From: Segatella oulorum JCM 14966
Lineage (GTDB): Bacteria > Bacteroidota > Bacteroidia > Bacteroidales > Bacteroidaceae
Assembly: GCF_000613785.1 (NCBI RefSeq)
Contig: NZ_BAJQ01000005.1
Span: 1 to 64,000 of the forward strand
Direction: 5' to 3'
Length of the DNA: 64,000 bases
A program made the translations under genes and the position numbers. The notes under the pieces were generated by a model, which saw only the letters and a list, made by a program, of their open reading frames with translations, was not told where the DNA came from and did not search any database. Shown here piece by piece: positions 1-9,422 of the stretch (the first letter of the stretch is position 1; each line of letters begins with the position of its first letter).

Positions 1-522
1 ATTACACCGGAATTTATAATTAGGGAATGCTTGCCTAAGTCCCTTAAAACCATCGCATACAATGGCTTGAATTGTATATCCAAGTGAATCCAAATAGGTT
101 ATGCCCTCTTTGTAATCTTCAAGCCGTTCATGCCTGTTGATAAACTTATACCAAAGCACGTTACCAGACAAAGAATCCTTCATAATAACAACACCAAAAT
201 TACGTCCCCAATATGTGACATCCATTAAAACTACTACAAGACGAATAGGAAGATGGGGAAGTTCTTCTTTATAAGATTTGGTAAGCTTCCGATAAATAGT
301 CCTAGTTGATACTCCATATTCCCCTGAAAGATCTTTGATAGTAAGATTACCTTTAGAATAACGGATGTTAACCATAGCATTAGTGAGTCGCTTATGTCCA
401 ACAAAAGTTCTCTTACAGGACTTACAATACCAGCGTTGACTACCTTTGAGACGGCCACGCTTTATAGTCGATTTTGAACCACAATAAAAGCAGATTTTTT
501 GCCATAAAAATATAAATAGCAC
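1..522 (-). CDS. IS256-like transposase with N-terminal zinc ribbon (partial, runs off window)
   Basis: Reading the minus strand in the frame that keeps CFYCG and CKSC gives about 170 residues of a transposase. There is a four-Cys zinc ribbon, then a helix-turn-helix-like stretch (LTIKDLSGEYGVSTRTIYRK), then the start of a DDE fold with Asp in LMDVTYWGR and Asp in AIVCDGFKGL. This order fits the zinc-binding variant of IS256-family transposases. No ATG precedes the zinc ribbon in frame; a TAA lies at about 557 and the only obvious start is GTG at 522-520, so the true start is uncertain. The C-terminal half with the catalytic Glu lies outside the window. Cargo of an insertion element, not related to guaA next door. 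Confidence 0.72.
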   Translation of the reverse strand, partial: MLFIFLWQKICFYCGSKSTIKRGRLKGSQRWYCKSCKRTFVGHKRLTNAMVNIRYSKGNLTIKDLSGEYGVSTRTIYRKLTKSYKEELPHLPIRLVVVLMDVTYWGRNFGVVIMKDSLSGNVLWYKFINRHERLEDYKEGITYLDSLGYTIQAIVCDGFKGLRQAFPNYKFRCN

Positions 523-589
523 AAAGATAATGACTATTAGTAAGTTACAAGGATTTTAAGCACACTTTTGTCATATAGGCCTGTTTTTC

Positions 590-760
590 ATGCAGTGCGT
601 CGCGTCACAAAACCACTGCACGGAGGCGAAATGCAGTGCAATCGATAGCACGAACCACTGCACAGAGGCAAAATGCAGTGCAATCGATAGCACGAACCAC
701 TACACGGAGGCAAAATGCAATGCAATCGATAGCACGAACCACTGCGCGGAGGCAAAATCA
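590..760. repeat. Tandem array A, 42-bp period
   Basis: Units start at 614, 656, 698 and 740 (last one partial), and the tail of an earlier unit begins at 590. Each unit carries the inverted pair CACTGCA ... TGCAGTG around an 11-nt A-rich loop, then ATCGAT. Copies 1 and 2 differ at two positions; copy 3 has changes in both arms that do not compensate. Because 42 is divisible by 3 the array happens to be open in one frame, but nothing suggests translation. It lies just beyond the guaA terminator. Confidence 0.9.
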
Positions 761-773
761 ACGCTTCGCACTA

Positions 774-809
774 AGAAAAAAGAGCACAATCTCGTGAGGA
801 GATTGTGCT
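774..809 (-). terminator. Rho-independent terminator of the guaA operon
   Basis: On the minus strand an 11-bp stem (AGCACAATCTC pairing with GAGATTGTGCT, loop of 5 nt) is followed by a run of six T. It sits about 30 bp after the guaA stop codon. Confidence 0.88.
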
Positions 810-840
810 TCGGCTATAAGATTGAGGCAAATGTCAGCCC

Positions 841-2385
841 CTATTCCCACTCGATGGTCGAGGGTGGTTTCGACGAGATGTCGTAGCAAACGCGGTTGAC
901 ACCCTTCACCTTGCGGATGATTTCGTTAGAGACATCAGCCATGAAGTCATAGGGCAGGTGAGCCCAGTCAGCCGTCATGGCATCCATGCTGGTTACCGCC
1001 CGCAGCGCTACCGGATGCTCATAGGTACGCTCGTCACCCATGACGCCTACCGACCGAATCGTAGAGAGCAAGACTGTTCCCGCCTGCCAAATGTTGTCGT
1101 AGAGGGTGGTTCCGTCGGGCATGTGGTAGTTAAGCATCTTACTGATGTAAATGTCGTCGGCTTCCTGCAAGATACTTACCTTTTCGCGCGTGATTTCGCC
1201 GAGTATGCGCACGGCAAGTCCCGGACCAGGGAAAGGATGGCGCTTTATCAAGCGTGTAGGCATCTGCAATTCATAGCCCACGCGGCGTACCTCGTCTTTA
1301 AAGAGCCATTGCAGCGGTTCGCAGAGCTTTAACTGCATGTCTTTTGGCAGACCGCCCACGTTGTGATGGCTTTTTATGGTCATGCCAGTGATGCTTAGGC
1401 TCTCGATTCGGTCGGGATAGATGGTGCCTTGTGCCAACCACTTCGCGTCAACGATTTTACGTGCTTCGTCATTGAACACTTCGACGAAATCCCGACCAAT
1501 AATCTTGCGTTTCTCTTCAGGATCAGTCACGCCCGCTAAACCACTGAAGAATTTTTCGCTTGCATCGACACCAACCACGTTTAACCCTAAGCCTTCATAG
1601 TCCTGCATGACCTGTGCGAACTCGTTCTTGCGCAGCATTCCGTGGTCTACGAAGATGCAGGTGAGGTTTTTACCGATGGCTCGGTTGAGCAGCACGGCGC
1701 AGACCGATGAGTCGACGCCACCCGACAGACCGAGGATGACTTTGTCGTTTCCCAACTGTTGTTTGAGCTCGCTCACGGTGGTTTCGACGTATGACGCTGC
1801 GCTCCACGACTGGCGACTACCGCAAATGTCGATTACAAAGTTCTTCAACAGCAGGCTGCCTTGTATTGAGTGGTAAACCTCGGGGTGAAACTGCACGCAC
1901 CACACGCGCTTGTCCTCGTTGGCAAAGGCAGCGTACTCGACGTCGTCGGTTGAGCCAATTACCTTGTAGTCACTCGGTATGCCCGTGATGGTGTCGCCGT
2001 GACTCATCCAGACTTGCGAGCCGCACGCAAAGCCTTTGAAGATTCCCGACGTGGAATCGACAGACGAAAGGTGAGCGCGCCCATATTCGCGCGTACCTGC
2101 TTGTTCCACCTTCCCGCCGCAGGCGTTTGCAATGAATTGTGCGCCGTAACAGATGGCTAATACGGGATACTTACCAATTAATGCGCTCAAATCGGCCTGA
2201 AAAGCTTCTGCATCATGCACTGAATAGGGACTTCCGCTAAGAATTACGCCGATCACCGACGGATCGTCCTTGGGAAACTTGTTATAGGGCAAGATTTCGC
2301 AGAAGGTGTCTAATTCGCGCACGCGCCGACCGATTAACTGGGTGGTCTGCGAGCCGAAATCTAAAATAATAATCTTCTGTTGCAT
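841..2385 (-). CDS. guaA: GMP synthase (glutamine-hydrolysing)
   Basis: Converts XMP to GMP with ATP and glutamine, the last step of guanine nucleotide synthesis. The 514 residues match the usual length. The N-terminal class I glutaminase has nucleophile Cys79 (VLAICYGAQ) and the His167/Glu169 pair (QFHPEV). The ATP-pyrophosphatase domain carries the PP-loop LSGGVDSS at about 220-227, and the C-terminal dimerisation domain ends PPSTIEWE. I start at [11 protein letters not shown]; the open frame continues upstream but into the preceding gene. It follows the nucleotidyltransferase by 13 bp and ends the operon at a clear terminator. Confidence 0.97.
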   Translation of the reverse strand: MQQKIIILDFGSQTTQLIGRRVRELDTFCEILPYNKFPKDDPSVIGVILSGSPYSVHDAEAFQADLSALIGKYPVLAICYGAQFIANACGGKVEQAGTREYGRAHLSSVDSTSGIFKGFACGSQVWMSHGDTITGIPSDYKVIGSTDDVEYAAFANEDKRVWCVQFHPEVYHSIQGSLLLKNFVIDICGSRQSWSAASYVETTVSELKQQLGNDKVILGLSGGVDSSVCAVLLNRAIGKNLTCIFVDHGMLRKNEFAQVMQDYEGLGLNVVGVDASEKFFSGLAGVTDPEEKRKIIGRDFVEVFNDEARKIVDAKWLAQGTIYPDRIESLSITGMTIKSHHNVGGLPKDMQLKLCEPLQWLFKDEVRRVGYELQMPTRLIKRHPFPGPGLAVRILGEITREKVSILQEADDIYISKMLNYHMPDGTTLYDNIWQAGTVLLSTIRSVGVMGDERTYEHPVALRAVTSMDAMTADWAHLPYDFMADVSNEIIRKVKGVNRVCYDISSKPPSTIEWE

Positions 2386-2398
2386 GTATATAGGGATT

Positions 2399-3208
2399 TT
2401 AAAGAGTGATTTGACCTGTATCGCTAAGTGACTCGACAAATTTGTGGGCGGCATCGAGTGTTTCGACCTTGCCCACGTCAAGCAGCTGCAAATTTTGCGC
2501 AACACAACCTTTGATAGCCACCTGCCTGCAATTTTTTAGATAAAAATCGATGATGGAAAAGCGATTTGCAAATGATTCCATCAAAGGAAAGAGCGTGGGC
2601 GAGAACAAATGGATGCCCGAGAACGCAAACAGCTGGTAGTTATGCTGAATGGCATCTATCGAGGCTTGTTGCACCTCGGTAAAGGGGCTTTTCACCTCGT
2701 CCGTTGCAAGATTTACCCAGCCCACAAGACGCATCTGGTCGTTGAAGAGCAGATAGCGTTGTGTGACGCGCTGACTCACCAAGAGCACGGCCGATGCCTG
2801 CTCGTGAGGGACTCCGCACGTGGGGCACAGCATCATGCGATCGGTGGTGTAGAACGTGCGCAGGTCGATGTTGCTCAGAATGTCGACGTTATGGATTAAA
2901 ATTGGCTCGTCGGATCGAAAAAGCTGTTGGGCATGCTTCAACCCGCCGCCAGTCTCCAATAACTCGGCGGTTTCATCGCTCACACGGATGTCGACACCAA
3001 AATTATCGTTGGTTTTGAGGTAATCGATGATGAGTGGGGCAAAGTGATGCACGTTGATGACGATGTGGTCGCATCCCGAGACCTTTAACTTCTCGATGAC
3101 GCGCTTGAGCAGTGGTACGCCGTCAATCTCGATGAGTGCTTTGGGCAATTTGTCGGTGAGCGGCTTTAAGCGGGTGCCCAATCCCGCTGCAAATATCATT
3201 GCTTGCAT
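2399..3208 (-). CDS. Sugar-1-phosphate nucleotidyltransferase, MurU-like
   Basis: About 269 residues of a nucleotidyltransferase-fold protein. The signature [15 protein letters not shown] is at the N-terminus and the metal-binding HNVD motif ([11 protein letters not shown]) is about 40 percent along. Closest functional class by sequence feel is MurU/RmlA-type NDP-sugar pyrophosphorylase. In known AmgK-MurU systems such an enzyme activates MurNAc-1-phosphate to UDP-MurNAc, and here the upstream gene is an AmgK-like kinase, so the pair looks like a sugar-phosphate activation module. The substrate is inferred from context. Start chosen at [15 protein letters not shown] nine bases later is possible. 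Confidence 0.82.
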   Translation of the reverse strand: MQAMIFAAGLGTRLKPLTDKLPKALIEIDGVPLLKRVIEKLKVSGCDHIVINVHHFAPLIIDYLKTNDNFGVDIRVSDETAELLETGGGLKHAQQLFRSDEPILIHNVDILSNIDLRTFYTTDRMMLCPTCGVPHEQASAVLLVSQRVTQRYLLFNDQMRLVGWVNLATDEVKSPFTEVQQASIDAIQHNYQLFAFSGIHLFSPTLFPLMESFANRFSIIDFYLKNCRQVAIKGCVAQNLQLLDVGKVETLDAAHKFVESLSDTGQITL

Positions 3209-3279
3209 AATGTTGATGAGGAAATGTGCTTGCAAGGTGGATTTTTGTCAATGCCCCATGCTGCGCTGGTGTTGCTACG

Positions 3280-4824
3280 CTAATTTCGCGCCTTTAATAC
3301 TTGTTCAATGTGCTGTTCTCGATGTAAAATTTGCACTTCAATGCCAAACTTTTCGTGGATGTGTTGTGCCAAATGCTGTGCACTATAGACAGAGCGATGC
3401 TGGCCGCCCGTGCAGCCAAATGAGAACATGAGATGGGTGAAACCACGCTGCATATAGCGCGCTACATGGTGGTCAGCGAGCTGATAGACGTGTTCTAAGA
3501 AATGTAATATCTCGCCATCGTCCTCCAAGAATCGAATCACGGGCTCATCCAAGCCGGTAAGCGCTTTATAGGGTTCGTAGCGACCAGGATTGTGTGTGCT
3601 TCGGCAATCAAACACGTAGCCCCCACCATTACCCGATGGATCTTCGGGAATTCCTTTGCGATAAGAGAAACTACACACGCGAACAACCAAAGGACCTTTA
3701 CCGTCGTACTTAGAAAAGGTGGCGGGACCGTCTTCCGGATGCGCTTCATACACAGTACTTTCGGTGGTTTTATATCCATCTGTCCGTGCCTGCACAGGTG
3801 TGGGGTTGTCTTGGAACTGCGGCAAGGCTACGAGCCGTGTCAACATCTCGACTAAGTAAGGATAAGGGAAAAGCGCGGCTTGTGCTGCAAGTAACTGACG
3901 CAAACTCTCTATGGCAGGCTGAATAGAGTCTAAGAAATGCTTCTTCCGCTCAAAATAACCGCGGAAGCCATAGGCACCAAGCACCTGCAACAAGCGAAAC
4001 AGCACAAACAATGATAAGCGATTGGTGAACTCGTGAACAGGCGGAACTTCTATATATTGGCGCAAGGAGTTATAATAGGCTTTGATGAGCTTCACCTTCA
4101 GTTTATCGGGATACTTCGCCGAAGCCTGCCAAAGAAACGAAGCTAAATCGTAATAATAAGGCCCGCGCCGACCTCCTTGGAAGTCGATAAAGTAGGGATT
4201 TCCCTGCGCATCGAGCATTATGTTGCGTGCTTGGAAGTCGCGATAAAGAAAACTCTCACCTACCTCTTCGGTTAAATCCTTGGCAAACATGCGAAAGTTG
4301 GCCTCCAACTTTAATTCGTGAAAATCTAAACCGGTTGCCTTCAGAAAACAGTATTTAAAGTAGTTCAGATCAAAGAGCACGCTTTCTACATCAAAGGCTG
4401 GCTGCGGATAACAGTTGGTCCAGTCTAATCCGCGCGCACCACGAATTTGGATGTTGGGCAGTTCACAAATGACATGCGTCAACAACTCTTGCTCATCTTG
4501 ATTATAACGTCCACCAGCTTCGCGTCCGCCTCGAATGGCATCGAAGAGCGATTGTGTGCCTAAATCTGTCTGCAAATAGTGCAATTCATCATCGCTCACA
4601 GCCAATACCTCGGGAACAGGCAATTTTCTCAGCAAAAAATGACGGTCTAAATAGATAAATGCGTGATTTTCGTCACGACTTGTTCCGATAACACCGACAA
4701 TACTGTCGCCGCTGTCTGATATAAAACGATAATATTGCCGATTGCTACCAGCCCCGTCTATTTTCTCAATCTTTGTAGGTGCATGACCTGCAAACTTCGT
4801 ATAAAGCGATATTAATTGCTCCAT
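3280..4824 (-). CDS. AmgK-like sugar kinase fused to a RapZ C-terminal domain
   Basis: 514 residues in two parts. Residues 1 to about 340 are an aminoglycoside-phosphotransferase-fold kinase: catalytic loop YRDFQARNIML (the usual HxD reads YRD) and metal-binding YFIDFQGGRRG. Residues about 377-514 match the C-terminal domain of RapZ, with YVFDCRSTHNPGR and FSFGCTGGQHRSV. In E. coli that domain binds glucosamine-6-phosphate and controls GlmS synthesis through small RNAs; the RapZ N-terminal P-loop domain is absent here. Kinase and sensor in one chain, followed by a MurU-like gene, suggests amino-sugar or cell-wall sugar salvage with built-in metabolite sensing. ATG at 4824 is 2 nt after the stop of the 58-aa gene, implying coupling. 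Confidence 0.87.
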   Translation of the reverse strand: MEQLISLYTKFAGHAPTKIEKIDGAGSNRQYYRFISDSGDSIVGVIGTSRDENHAFIYLDRHFLLRKLPVPEVLAVSDDELHYLQTDLGTQSLFDAIRGGREAGGRYNQDEQELLTHVICELPNIQIRGARGLDWTNCYPQPAFDVESVLFDLNYFKYCFLKATGLDFHELKLEANFRMFAKDLTEEVGESFLYRDFQARNIMLDAQGNPYFIDFQGGRRGPYYYDLASFLWQASAKYPDKLKVKLIKAYYNSLRQYIEVPPVHEFTNRLSLFVLFRLLQVLGAYGFRGYFERKKHFLDSIQPAIESLRQLLAAQAALFPYPYLVEMLTRLVALPQFQDNPTPVQARTDGYKTTESTVYEAHPEDGPATFSKYDGKGPLVVRVCSFSYRKGIPEDPSGNGGGYVFDCRSTHNPGRYEPYKALTGLDEPVIRFLEDDGEILHFLEHVYQLADHHVARYMQRGFTHLMFSFGCTGGQHRSVYSAQHLAQHIHEKFGIEVQILHREQHIEQVLKARN

Positions 4825-4826
4825 GG

Positions 4827-5003
4827 TTAATTCATTTTATTGCGATTTCGCCGTTTATCTTCCCACTGCGCTAAAAGAGCATCAATCAATAGTAGAATCA
4901 TCATGATACCCAATGACATCAAGAAAGAATGGGTATTGACGAGCAACAACACGGACAAAACAGCAAATAATGCAACGCGTTTCCAGTTGAATTTTATTTT
5001 CAT
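4827..5003 (-). CDS. 58-residue membrane protein, first gene of the guaA operon
   Basis: Short ORF with a positively charged start (MKIKFNWKR), two closely spaced hydrophobic stretches (about residues 10-24 and 27-43), and a charged tail (QWEDKRRNRNKMN). I read it as one hairpin or two short membrane helices. Support for it being real: a perfect promoter (TTTG-19 nt-TATCTTTG) ends 5 bp before the ATG, and its TAA is only 2 nt from the kinase ATG. Function unknown; position suggests it is translated together with the kinase-RapZ fusion. Other-strand ORFs over the region lack such signals. Confidence 0.75.
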   Translation of the reverse strand: MKIKFNWKRVALFAVLSVLLLVNTHSFLMSLGIMMILLLIDALLAQWEDKRRNRNKMN

Positions 5004-5008
5004 GCCTG

Positions 5009-5039
5009 CAAAGATAAAGATAATACAAGGAAATTCAAA
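5009..5039 (-). promoter_or_regulatory. Promoter of the 58-aa / kinase / guaA operon
   Basis: Minus-strand -7 box TATCTTTG (5016-5009) with TTTG at 5039-5036, spacing 19 nt. The ATG begins only 5 nt after the -7 box, so the mRNA is predicted to be leaderless or nearly so. Confidence 0.85.
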
Positions 5040-5049
5040 AGAAATAAAT

Positions 5050-5170
5050 AAATAAAAAATCGGATGTCATCACGACAACCGATTTCCAAAAACAAACTAC
5101 TTAAAAACTAATCTACTAAAACAAATCAAAAAAATATCTTTGGAGCTTTACTCCTTAAGTTTCAACCTTT
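5050..5170 (-). ncRNA. Candidate small RNA (promoter-to-terminator unit without ORF)
   Basis: A full promoter (5207-5177) points to lower coordinates, and about 85-115 nt later an intrinsic terminator (stem AAATCGG/CCGATTT with inner GTC/GAC pairs, then T6) closes the unit. In between there is a GGAG-UAAAG-CUCC hairpin and long U-rich stretches, and no plausible ORF. It is separate from the next gene, which has its own promoter. It could be a regulatory RNA, or the remains of the leader of a gene lost when the IS5 element inserted. Confidence 0.4.
5057..5085 (-). terminator. Intrinsic terminator of the candidate small RNA
   Basis: Stem of 7 bp (AAATCGG/CCGATTT) extended by an internal 3-bp GTC/GAC helix. 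On the minus strand it runs into T6 and then ATTTATTTATTT. Confidence 0.7.
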
Positions 5171-5176
5171 GTGGTG

Positions 5177-5207
5177 CAAAGATAGGAAAATAAATAACAA
5201 GCTCAAA
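5177..5207 (-). promoter_or_regulatory. Promoter upstream of the candidate small RNA
   Basis: TTTG (5207-5204), exactly 19 nt, then TATCTTTG (5184-5177) on the minus strand; the same geometry as the promoter at 5009-5039. Confidence 0.75.
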
Positions 5208-5273
5208 GCATTTACTTCGTTTTTTTTAATTAATTAACCCCATTTTTGCAGAAATAGGAGTAATTATTGTCAT

Positions 5274-6032
5274 GAGACCTCTGCAAAACCTACCATCCTC
5301 TCAATTCTCACCCATACACTCTTAGAAGAATAAATATTTTGATCAAAAGATGCCGTTGGAGGTTATTTTTGAGTAGATAACAATCTTCTATCGGTGTATT
5401 TTCATATTATCTGATAGAATTTGACACAATAATCCCGGGTGTTCGGTATAAGTTGTAGGCAATGGATTCCATAATATGCTGCGCATGTGTTTTTGAAAGC
5501 CCAATGTATCTTGCTATTCCTGCACCAAACCATCTATGCATAGAACCAAAGGTACGTTCTACTTTGTAGCGTGTCTTACTTATCGTAACATTGATGCGCC
5601 GTTGCCTTTCTGTAATTTCATGTCCTCTTGTTCCCTTATGCATGATACGACTTTTGAGTTTCATACGTTTGAGGGTTTCTTTGTTCTCCATCGAGTCATA
5701 TCCTTTATCGGCATAGACAAGTGCTTTCCGTGGCAATTTAGCTTTCTTTAGGGGTGTTTCTAAGTGTTTCATATCACTTTCATTGGCAGCTGTCGTTTCC
5801 TCGGCAAGCACCAATCCGTTTTCATCCGTTACCGTGTGACGCTTGTAACCGAAGTGGAGCTTTCCCGTCTTCTTTACCCAACGGCTTCTGTGTCTACGTT
5901 AGGCTTGACAACTTCTTTGAGCATGGCTTTCTCCGAAGCCTCCATGTTCTCATCCTCTTTTCTGTCCTCAACGACCTCATGGCTCTTACCTCCGCGGGGG
6001 CGACGGGGAGTATTCGTAATAACTGTATAAAA
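5274..6032 (-). mobile_element. Decayed IS5-family insertion element (one end missing)
   Basis: The transposase-3' end carries GAGACCTCTGCAAAACC at 5274-5290, which resembles the terminal inverted repeat of IS5-group (IS1106-type) elements. The matching inverted copy is not found on the far side: the reading frame runs into a TAG at 6035-6033 and unrelated sequence follows. So the 5' part of the transposase and the right end are gone. Confidence 0.7.
5407..6032 (-). pseudogene. IS5-family transposase fragment, frameshifted
   Basis: Minus-strand translation gives the middle and C-terminal part of an IS5-type DDE transposase. A segment with TPRRPRGGKSHEVVEDR comes first, then in the next frame KLHFGYKRHTVTDENGLVLA, ALVYADKGYDS (DDE Asp region) and KTRYKVERTFGSMHRW (Glu region). 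The two pieces join if one base is restored at 5883-5884 (GG for GGG). The N-terminus is missing, with a stop in frame at 6035-6033. Inactive whether or not the indel is real. Confidence 0.85.
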
Positions 6033-6187
6033 CTAATCTTATTGTAACTACCTATTGCAATGATGCAACACCCATTTTGCCACCCGAATGGGTCGCCGCA
6101 ACGATGTAACGAAATGTAGCAAGCTTTGCCCTACTCGTTACCCCATACACGCCTTTCCTTTTCTTTTTGGAGGTTTTGATTCATTAT

Positions 6188-6219
6188 AAACCCGGAAGTT
6201 ACATCAAACTCCCGGGTTT
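6188..6219. terminator. Inverted repeat after pdxT, probable terminator
   Basis: AAACCCGG and CCGGGTTT form an 8-bp stem with a 16-nt loop, about 40 bp after the pdxT stop. It lacks a strong T-run on the minus strand, so termination is tentative. Confidence 0.5.
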
Positions 6220-6255
6220 ATTTCGATTCATAAAATTACCATTATTGAAACGGTT

Positions 6256-6831
6256 CTAATCTATCTTTGTCTCCTTCACTATTGATAGAAAATGTTGATG
6301 CACCGTGGTGTCAGTGAGTAATTCCGGATGAAAGGCCGTCACAAGCTGGCAGCCCTGCTGGGCTGCCACAATGTGCCCATCGACTATAGCAAGTACTTCG
6401 ACATCATTTTCCACCTCACTAATATAAGGTGCACGGATGAATGACATCGGAATAGTCTGCCCTGCAAAATTATCCTCGGTGAAGAAGCTACCTGTTTGCC
6501 GCCCATAGGCATTACGCTTCACTGTGATATGCATCGTGCTCAATCGCTCACGCACATCATTTTCCACATGCTGAGCCAAGAGTATGAGTCCTGCACAAGT
6601 GCCAAACACTGGCAAACCATTGCAAATATCCTGCCGCAGCGCATCAAGTAGATGCAACTCTTTCAATAGTTTTGATTGCACCGTACTCTCACCGCCAGGA
6701 AGAATCAATCCATCTTTGGGTCGCTCCCAATCGACAGCCTGCCTCACCTCAAAGCTCTCTACACCCAATGTCTGCAACATTTTTCGATGTTCGGCAAAAG
6801 CTCCTTGCAAAGCTAATACAGCTATTCTCAT
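6256..6831 (-). CDS. pdxT: Pyridoxal 5'-phosphate synthase glutaminase subunit
   Basis: Hydrolyses glutamine and passes ammonia to PdxS for vitamin B6 (PLP) synthesis. 191 residues, the normal size. Class I glutaminase signatures are all present: LPGGEST at about 45-50, nucleophile Cys79 in FGTCAGLI, and His168/Glu170 in AFHPEL. Its ATG overlaps the pdxS stop by 4 bases, so the two subunits are translationally coupled. Confidence 0.96.
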   Translation of the reverse strand: MRIAVLALQGAFAEHRKMLQTLGVESFEVRQAVDWERPKDGLILPGGESTVQSKLLKELHLLDALRQDICNGLPVFGTCAGLILLAQHVENDVRERLSTMHITVKRNAYGRQTGSFFTEDNFAGQTIPMSFIRAPYISEVENDVEVLAIVDGHIVAAQQGCQLVTAFHPELLTDTTVHQHFLSIVKETKID

Positions 6832-7706
6832 TTGCCTCGTTCTGCCATTAAGAGTTCAATCTCGTGCTCGTTGATACCCACCATGGCCTCGCCGAGATCC
6901 TCACTGAGTGAAGCTATTAATGCAGCGTCCTGATAGTTAGTGACAGCTTTCACAATGGCTGCCGCACGCTTAGCGGGGTCTCCGCTCTTGAAGATACCAC
7001 TCCCCACAAACACTCCTTCAGCACCTAATTGCATCATGAGTGCAGCATCAGCAGGCGTTGCAACTCCACCTGCAGCAAAGTTTACGACAGGAAGTTTTGC
7101 GTTATCATGCACGTAGCACACTAACTCATAGGGCACTTGCAATTGCTTTGCAGCTTCATAAAGTTCGTCGGTGGCCATGCTTGCTATGCGGCGAATTTCA
7201 CTTTGCATTGCACGCATGTGGGTTACCGCCTGAATAATATCACCTGTTCCTGGCTCGCCCTTTGTACGAATCATTGTCGCTCCTTCAGCTATGCGACGCA
7301 ACGCTTCTCCAAGATTCTTTGCACCACAGACAAAAGGAACCTTGAATTTTGTCTTATCGATGTGGTAAATACCATCGGCTGGAGACAACACTTCGCTCTC
7401 ATCAATATAATCGATATCGATAGCCTGCAGTACTTGCGCCTCTACGAAATGACCAATGCGGCACTTTGCCATCACGGGGATGGATACAGCCGCCTGAATT
7501 CCTTTAATCATCTTGGGGTCGCTCATACGAGAAACTCCTCCTGCAGCGCGAATATCTGCTGGAATTCGCTCTAAAGCCATCACTGCACACGCACCCGCTT
7601 GCTCAGCAATCTTTGCCTGCTCTGGAGTGGTGACATCCATAATCACTCCGCCTTTTAGCATCTGTGCTAAATTGCGATTTAACTCTTGTTGGTTAACTTC
7701 TTTCAT
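6828..7706 (-). CDS. pdxS: Pyridoxal 5'-phosphate synthase lyase subunit
   Basis: Builds PLP from ribose 5-phosphate, glyceraldehyde 3-phosphate and ammonia. 292 residues, one TIM barrel. Catalytic lysines are visible as Lys81 ([10 protein letters not shown]) and Lys149 ([11 protein letters not shown]); phosphate-binding glycine loops are [12 protein letters not shown] and VGSGIF. It lies 47 bp downstream of the GH13 gene on the same strand, so it may be part of a longer fabD-amylase-pdxST transcript; no separate promoter is evident in the gap. Confidence 0.97.
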   Translation of the reverse strand: MKEVNQQELNRNLAQMLKGGVIMDVTTPEQAKIAEQAGACAVMALERIPADIRAAGGVSRMSDPKMIKGIQAAVSIPVMAKCRIGHFVEAQVLQAIDIDYIDESEVLSPADGIYHIDKTKFKVPFVCGAKNLGEALRRIAEGATMIRTKGEPGTGDIIQAVTHMRAMQSEIRRIASMATDELYEAAKQLQVPYELVCYVHDNAKLPVVNFAAGGVATPADAALMMQLGAEGVFVGSGIFKSGDPAKRAAAIVKAVTNYQDAALIASLSEDLGEAMVGINEHEIELLMAERGK

Positions 7707-7753
7707 CTTCTTGTTATAATATTTAATTTAATCATCAAATAAATGGCACTTTG

Positions 7754-9422
7754 TCACACGCTGAATTTCAGAATACGCATGCCAAAAGCTGGAACGTCGA
7801 CATATAATGCTGCATCACGCCTGAGAGGGAGTTCTACCACTGCACCCGTCAGCAAATCACAAGCCTTGACATTGCACAATGGAAGCTGGCAACAATCAAA
7901 GGCATGTGCAGGCAGGAAAACGCCCGTAAATTTATCTTCTGAAGCGAAATTCACGATCACGAGAAGTTTATCATGCTCTGTGTGACGAATAAAAGCATAC
8001 TCGGTATGCGTATCAAAATCACTACGATTTAAATTAGCATACATCAAATCGAAAAACTCTCCTTCCTGAATAACCTTCTCCTCTGTTGCTATTCGTAATA
8101 GCTTATCATAACACTTTTTTAATTGCAGCTCGGTTGATGTAAGTTGCTGTGGAACGGCCTGTGCGCGCAAAAGCGTGTCTAACGACCAGTAATCAAAAAT
8201 AGTTGTACGCCCATCGACTCCACTAAATCCTTCCTTGTCCATACCTCGTTCACCATATTCCTGCCCGAAATGAAGCATAAAAGGATTGGTTCGCAGCAGC
8301 AAAGCCACAGCAACTGCAGGCAAAGCCCGCTGTCCATCATGGGCAAAAAATCACTGGCAATGCGTTGTTCATCGTGATTTTCTAAGAAATAAAGCATGTG
8401 GGTGTGAATGTCATCGGTTGCTTGCCAAACTTGTGTGATAGCGGTTGCATCGCATTCACCACGTACTACACGCCGCAAACAATCATACATGCCAACCTTG
8501 TCATAGAGATAATCGAATCCGCTACGAATGTAAAGACGATAGAGTGAGGGGTTATATACTTCACCAATAAAGCTAACATGCGGGAAAAGTCGTTTCACTT
8601 CAGACGTCGCGTATTGCCAAAAGGCTGCCGGAACCATTTCTGCCATGTCACATCTAAAAGCATCTATCCCCTTTGAAGCCCAAAACAAAAGAATATCAAG
8701 CATCATCATCCATGTGCGAGGTATTGGCGAAAAATGTTCACTTCGTCCACCTGCATCACAATAATCAATGCCATAGTTGAGTTTAATGGTCTCATACCAA
8801 TCACTTTTCTGCGGCGTTGCATGAAAGCAATCATTTCCAGTTGCTTTCGCAGGTTGCTCAATATAAGATGAATGTTTGGCGATATTTTCAAGATTTAGAG
8901 GCTGTCCCCAGCAGTAATAGAAGTTGTTCTGCACAGAAAAATGCTTACTGACATCATCCTTTTCACCCAAATCAGATATACCTGTAGGTTTAGCAATGGA
9001 TTGATATTCGCGTGCTACATGGTTAGGAACAAAATCCATCATTACTTTCAAACCAGCTGCATGTGTACGAGCTATCAGAGCTTGCCACTCTTGCATACGG
9101 CACGGAACATCATCCGCTAAATCAGGATCAACATCATAATAATCCACCACGCATAAGGTGAGCCTGCTTTACCTTTTACAACGTCTGCATGCTGACGCGG
9201 AATACGAAATGCACTATAGTCTGTTTGTGTAGCATGCCGTAATACTCCAGTATACCAAATGTGAGAAAAGCCTTGTGAACGGAGCGCTTTTAACCGTGCT
9301 AAAGTAAAAGCAGAAAACTTACCACAACCATTTTCGGCAACAGAACCTGACTCTTTACGAGTCGGGTTCATATTGCCGAAAAGACGTGGTAATACTTGAT
9401 AAACAAGGAGTTTATGTTGCAT
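7754..9422 (-). CDS. GH13 alpha-amylase-family glycosidase (two apparent frameshifts)
   Basis: Read across three frames this is a single 556-residue GH13 protein. Conserved regions appear in order: MDFVPNHV, DAFRCDMAEM (nucleophile Asp), FIGEVYNP (acid/base Glu), ENHDEQR (transition-state Asp), then a C-terminal beta domain. No signal peptide is seen at MQHKLLVYQVLPR, so a cytoplasmic role in maltodextrin or glycogen breakdown is likely. One base is missing near 9150 (GCGTGG for GCGGTGG) and one near 8340; each piece continues the protein exactly. Its ATG shares an A with the fabD stop (TAATG). Probably intact in the organism, but a real pseudogene is possible because the gene is not essential. 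Confidence 0.85.

Noticed and set aside
590-886. 98-aa plus-strand ORF with 14-residue repeats (NHCTEAKCSAIDST)
   Set aside because: It exists only because the 42-bp unit is a multiple of three; it runs through the guaA terminator into guaA antisense, and has no promoter.
4840-5055. 71-aa plus-strand ORF opposite the 58-aa gene
   Set aside because: No promoter, no conserved look, and it ends in the neighbouring intergenic A/T-rich region; the minus-strand frame has promoter and coupling.
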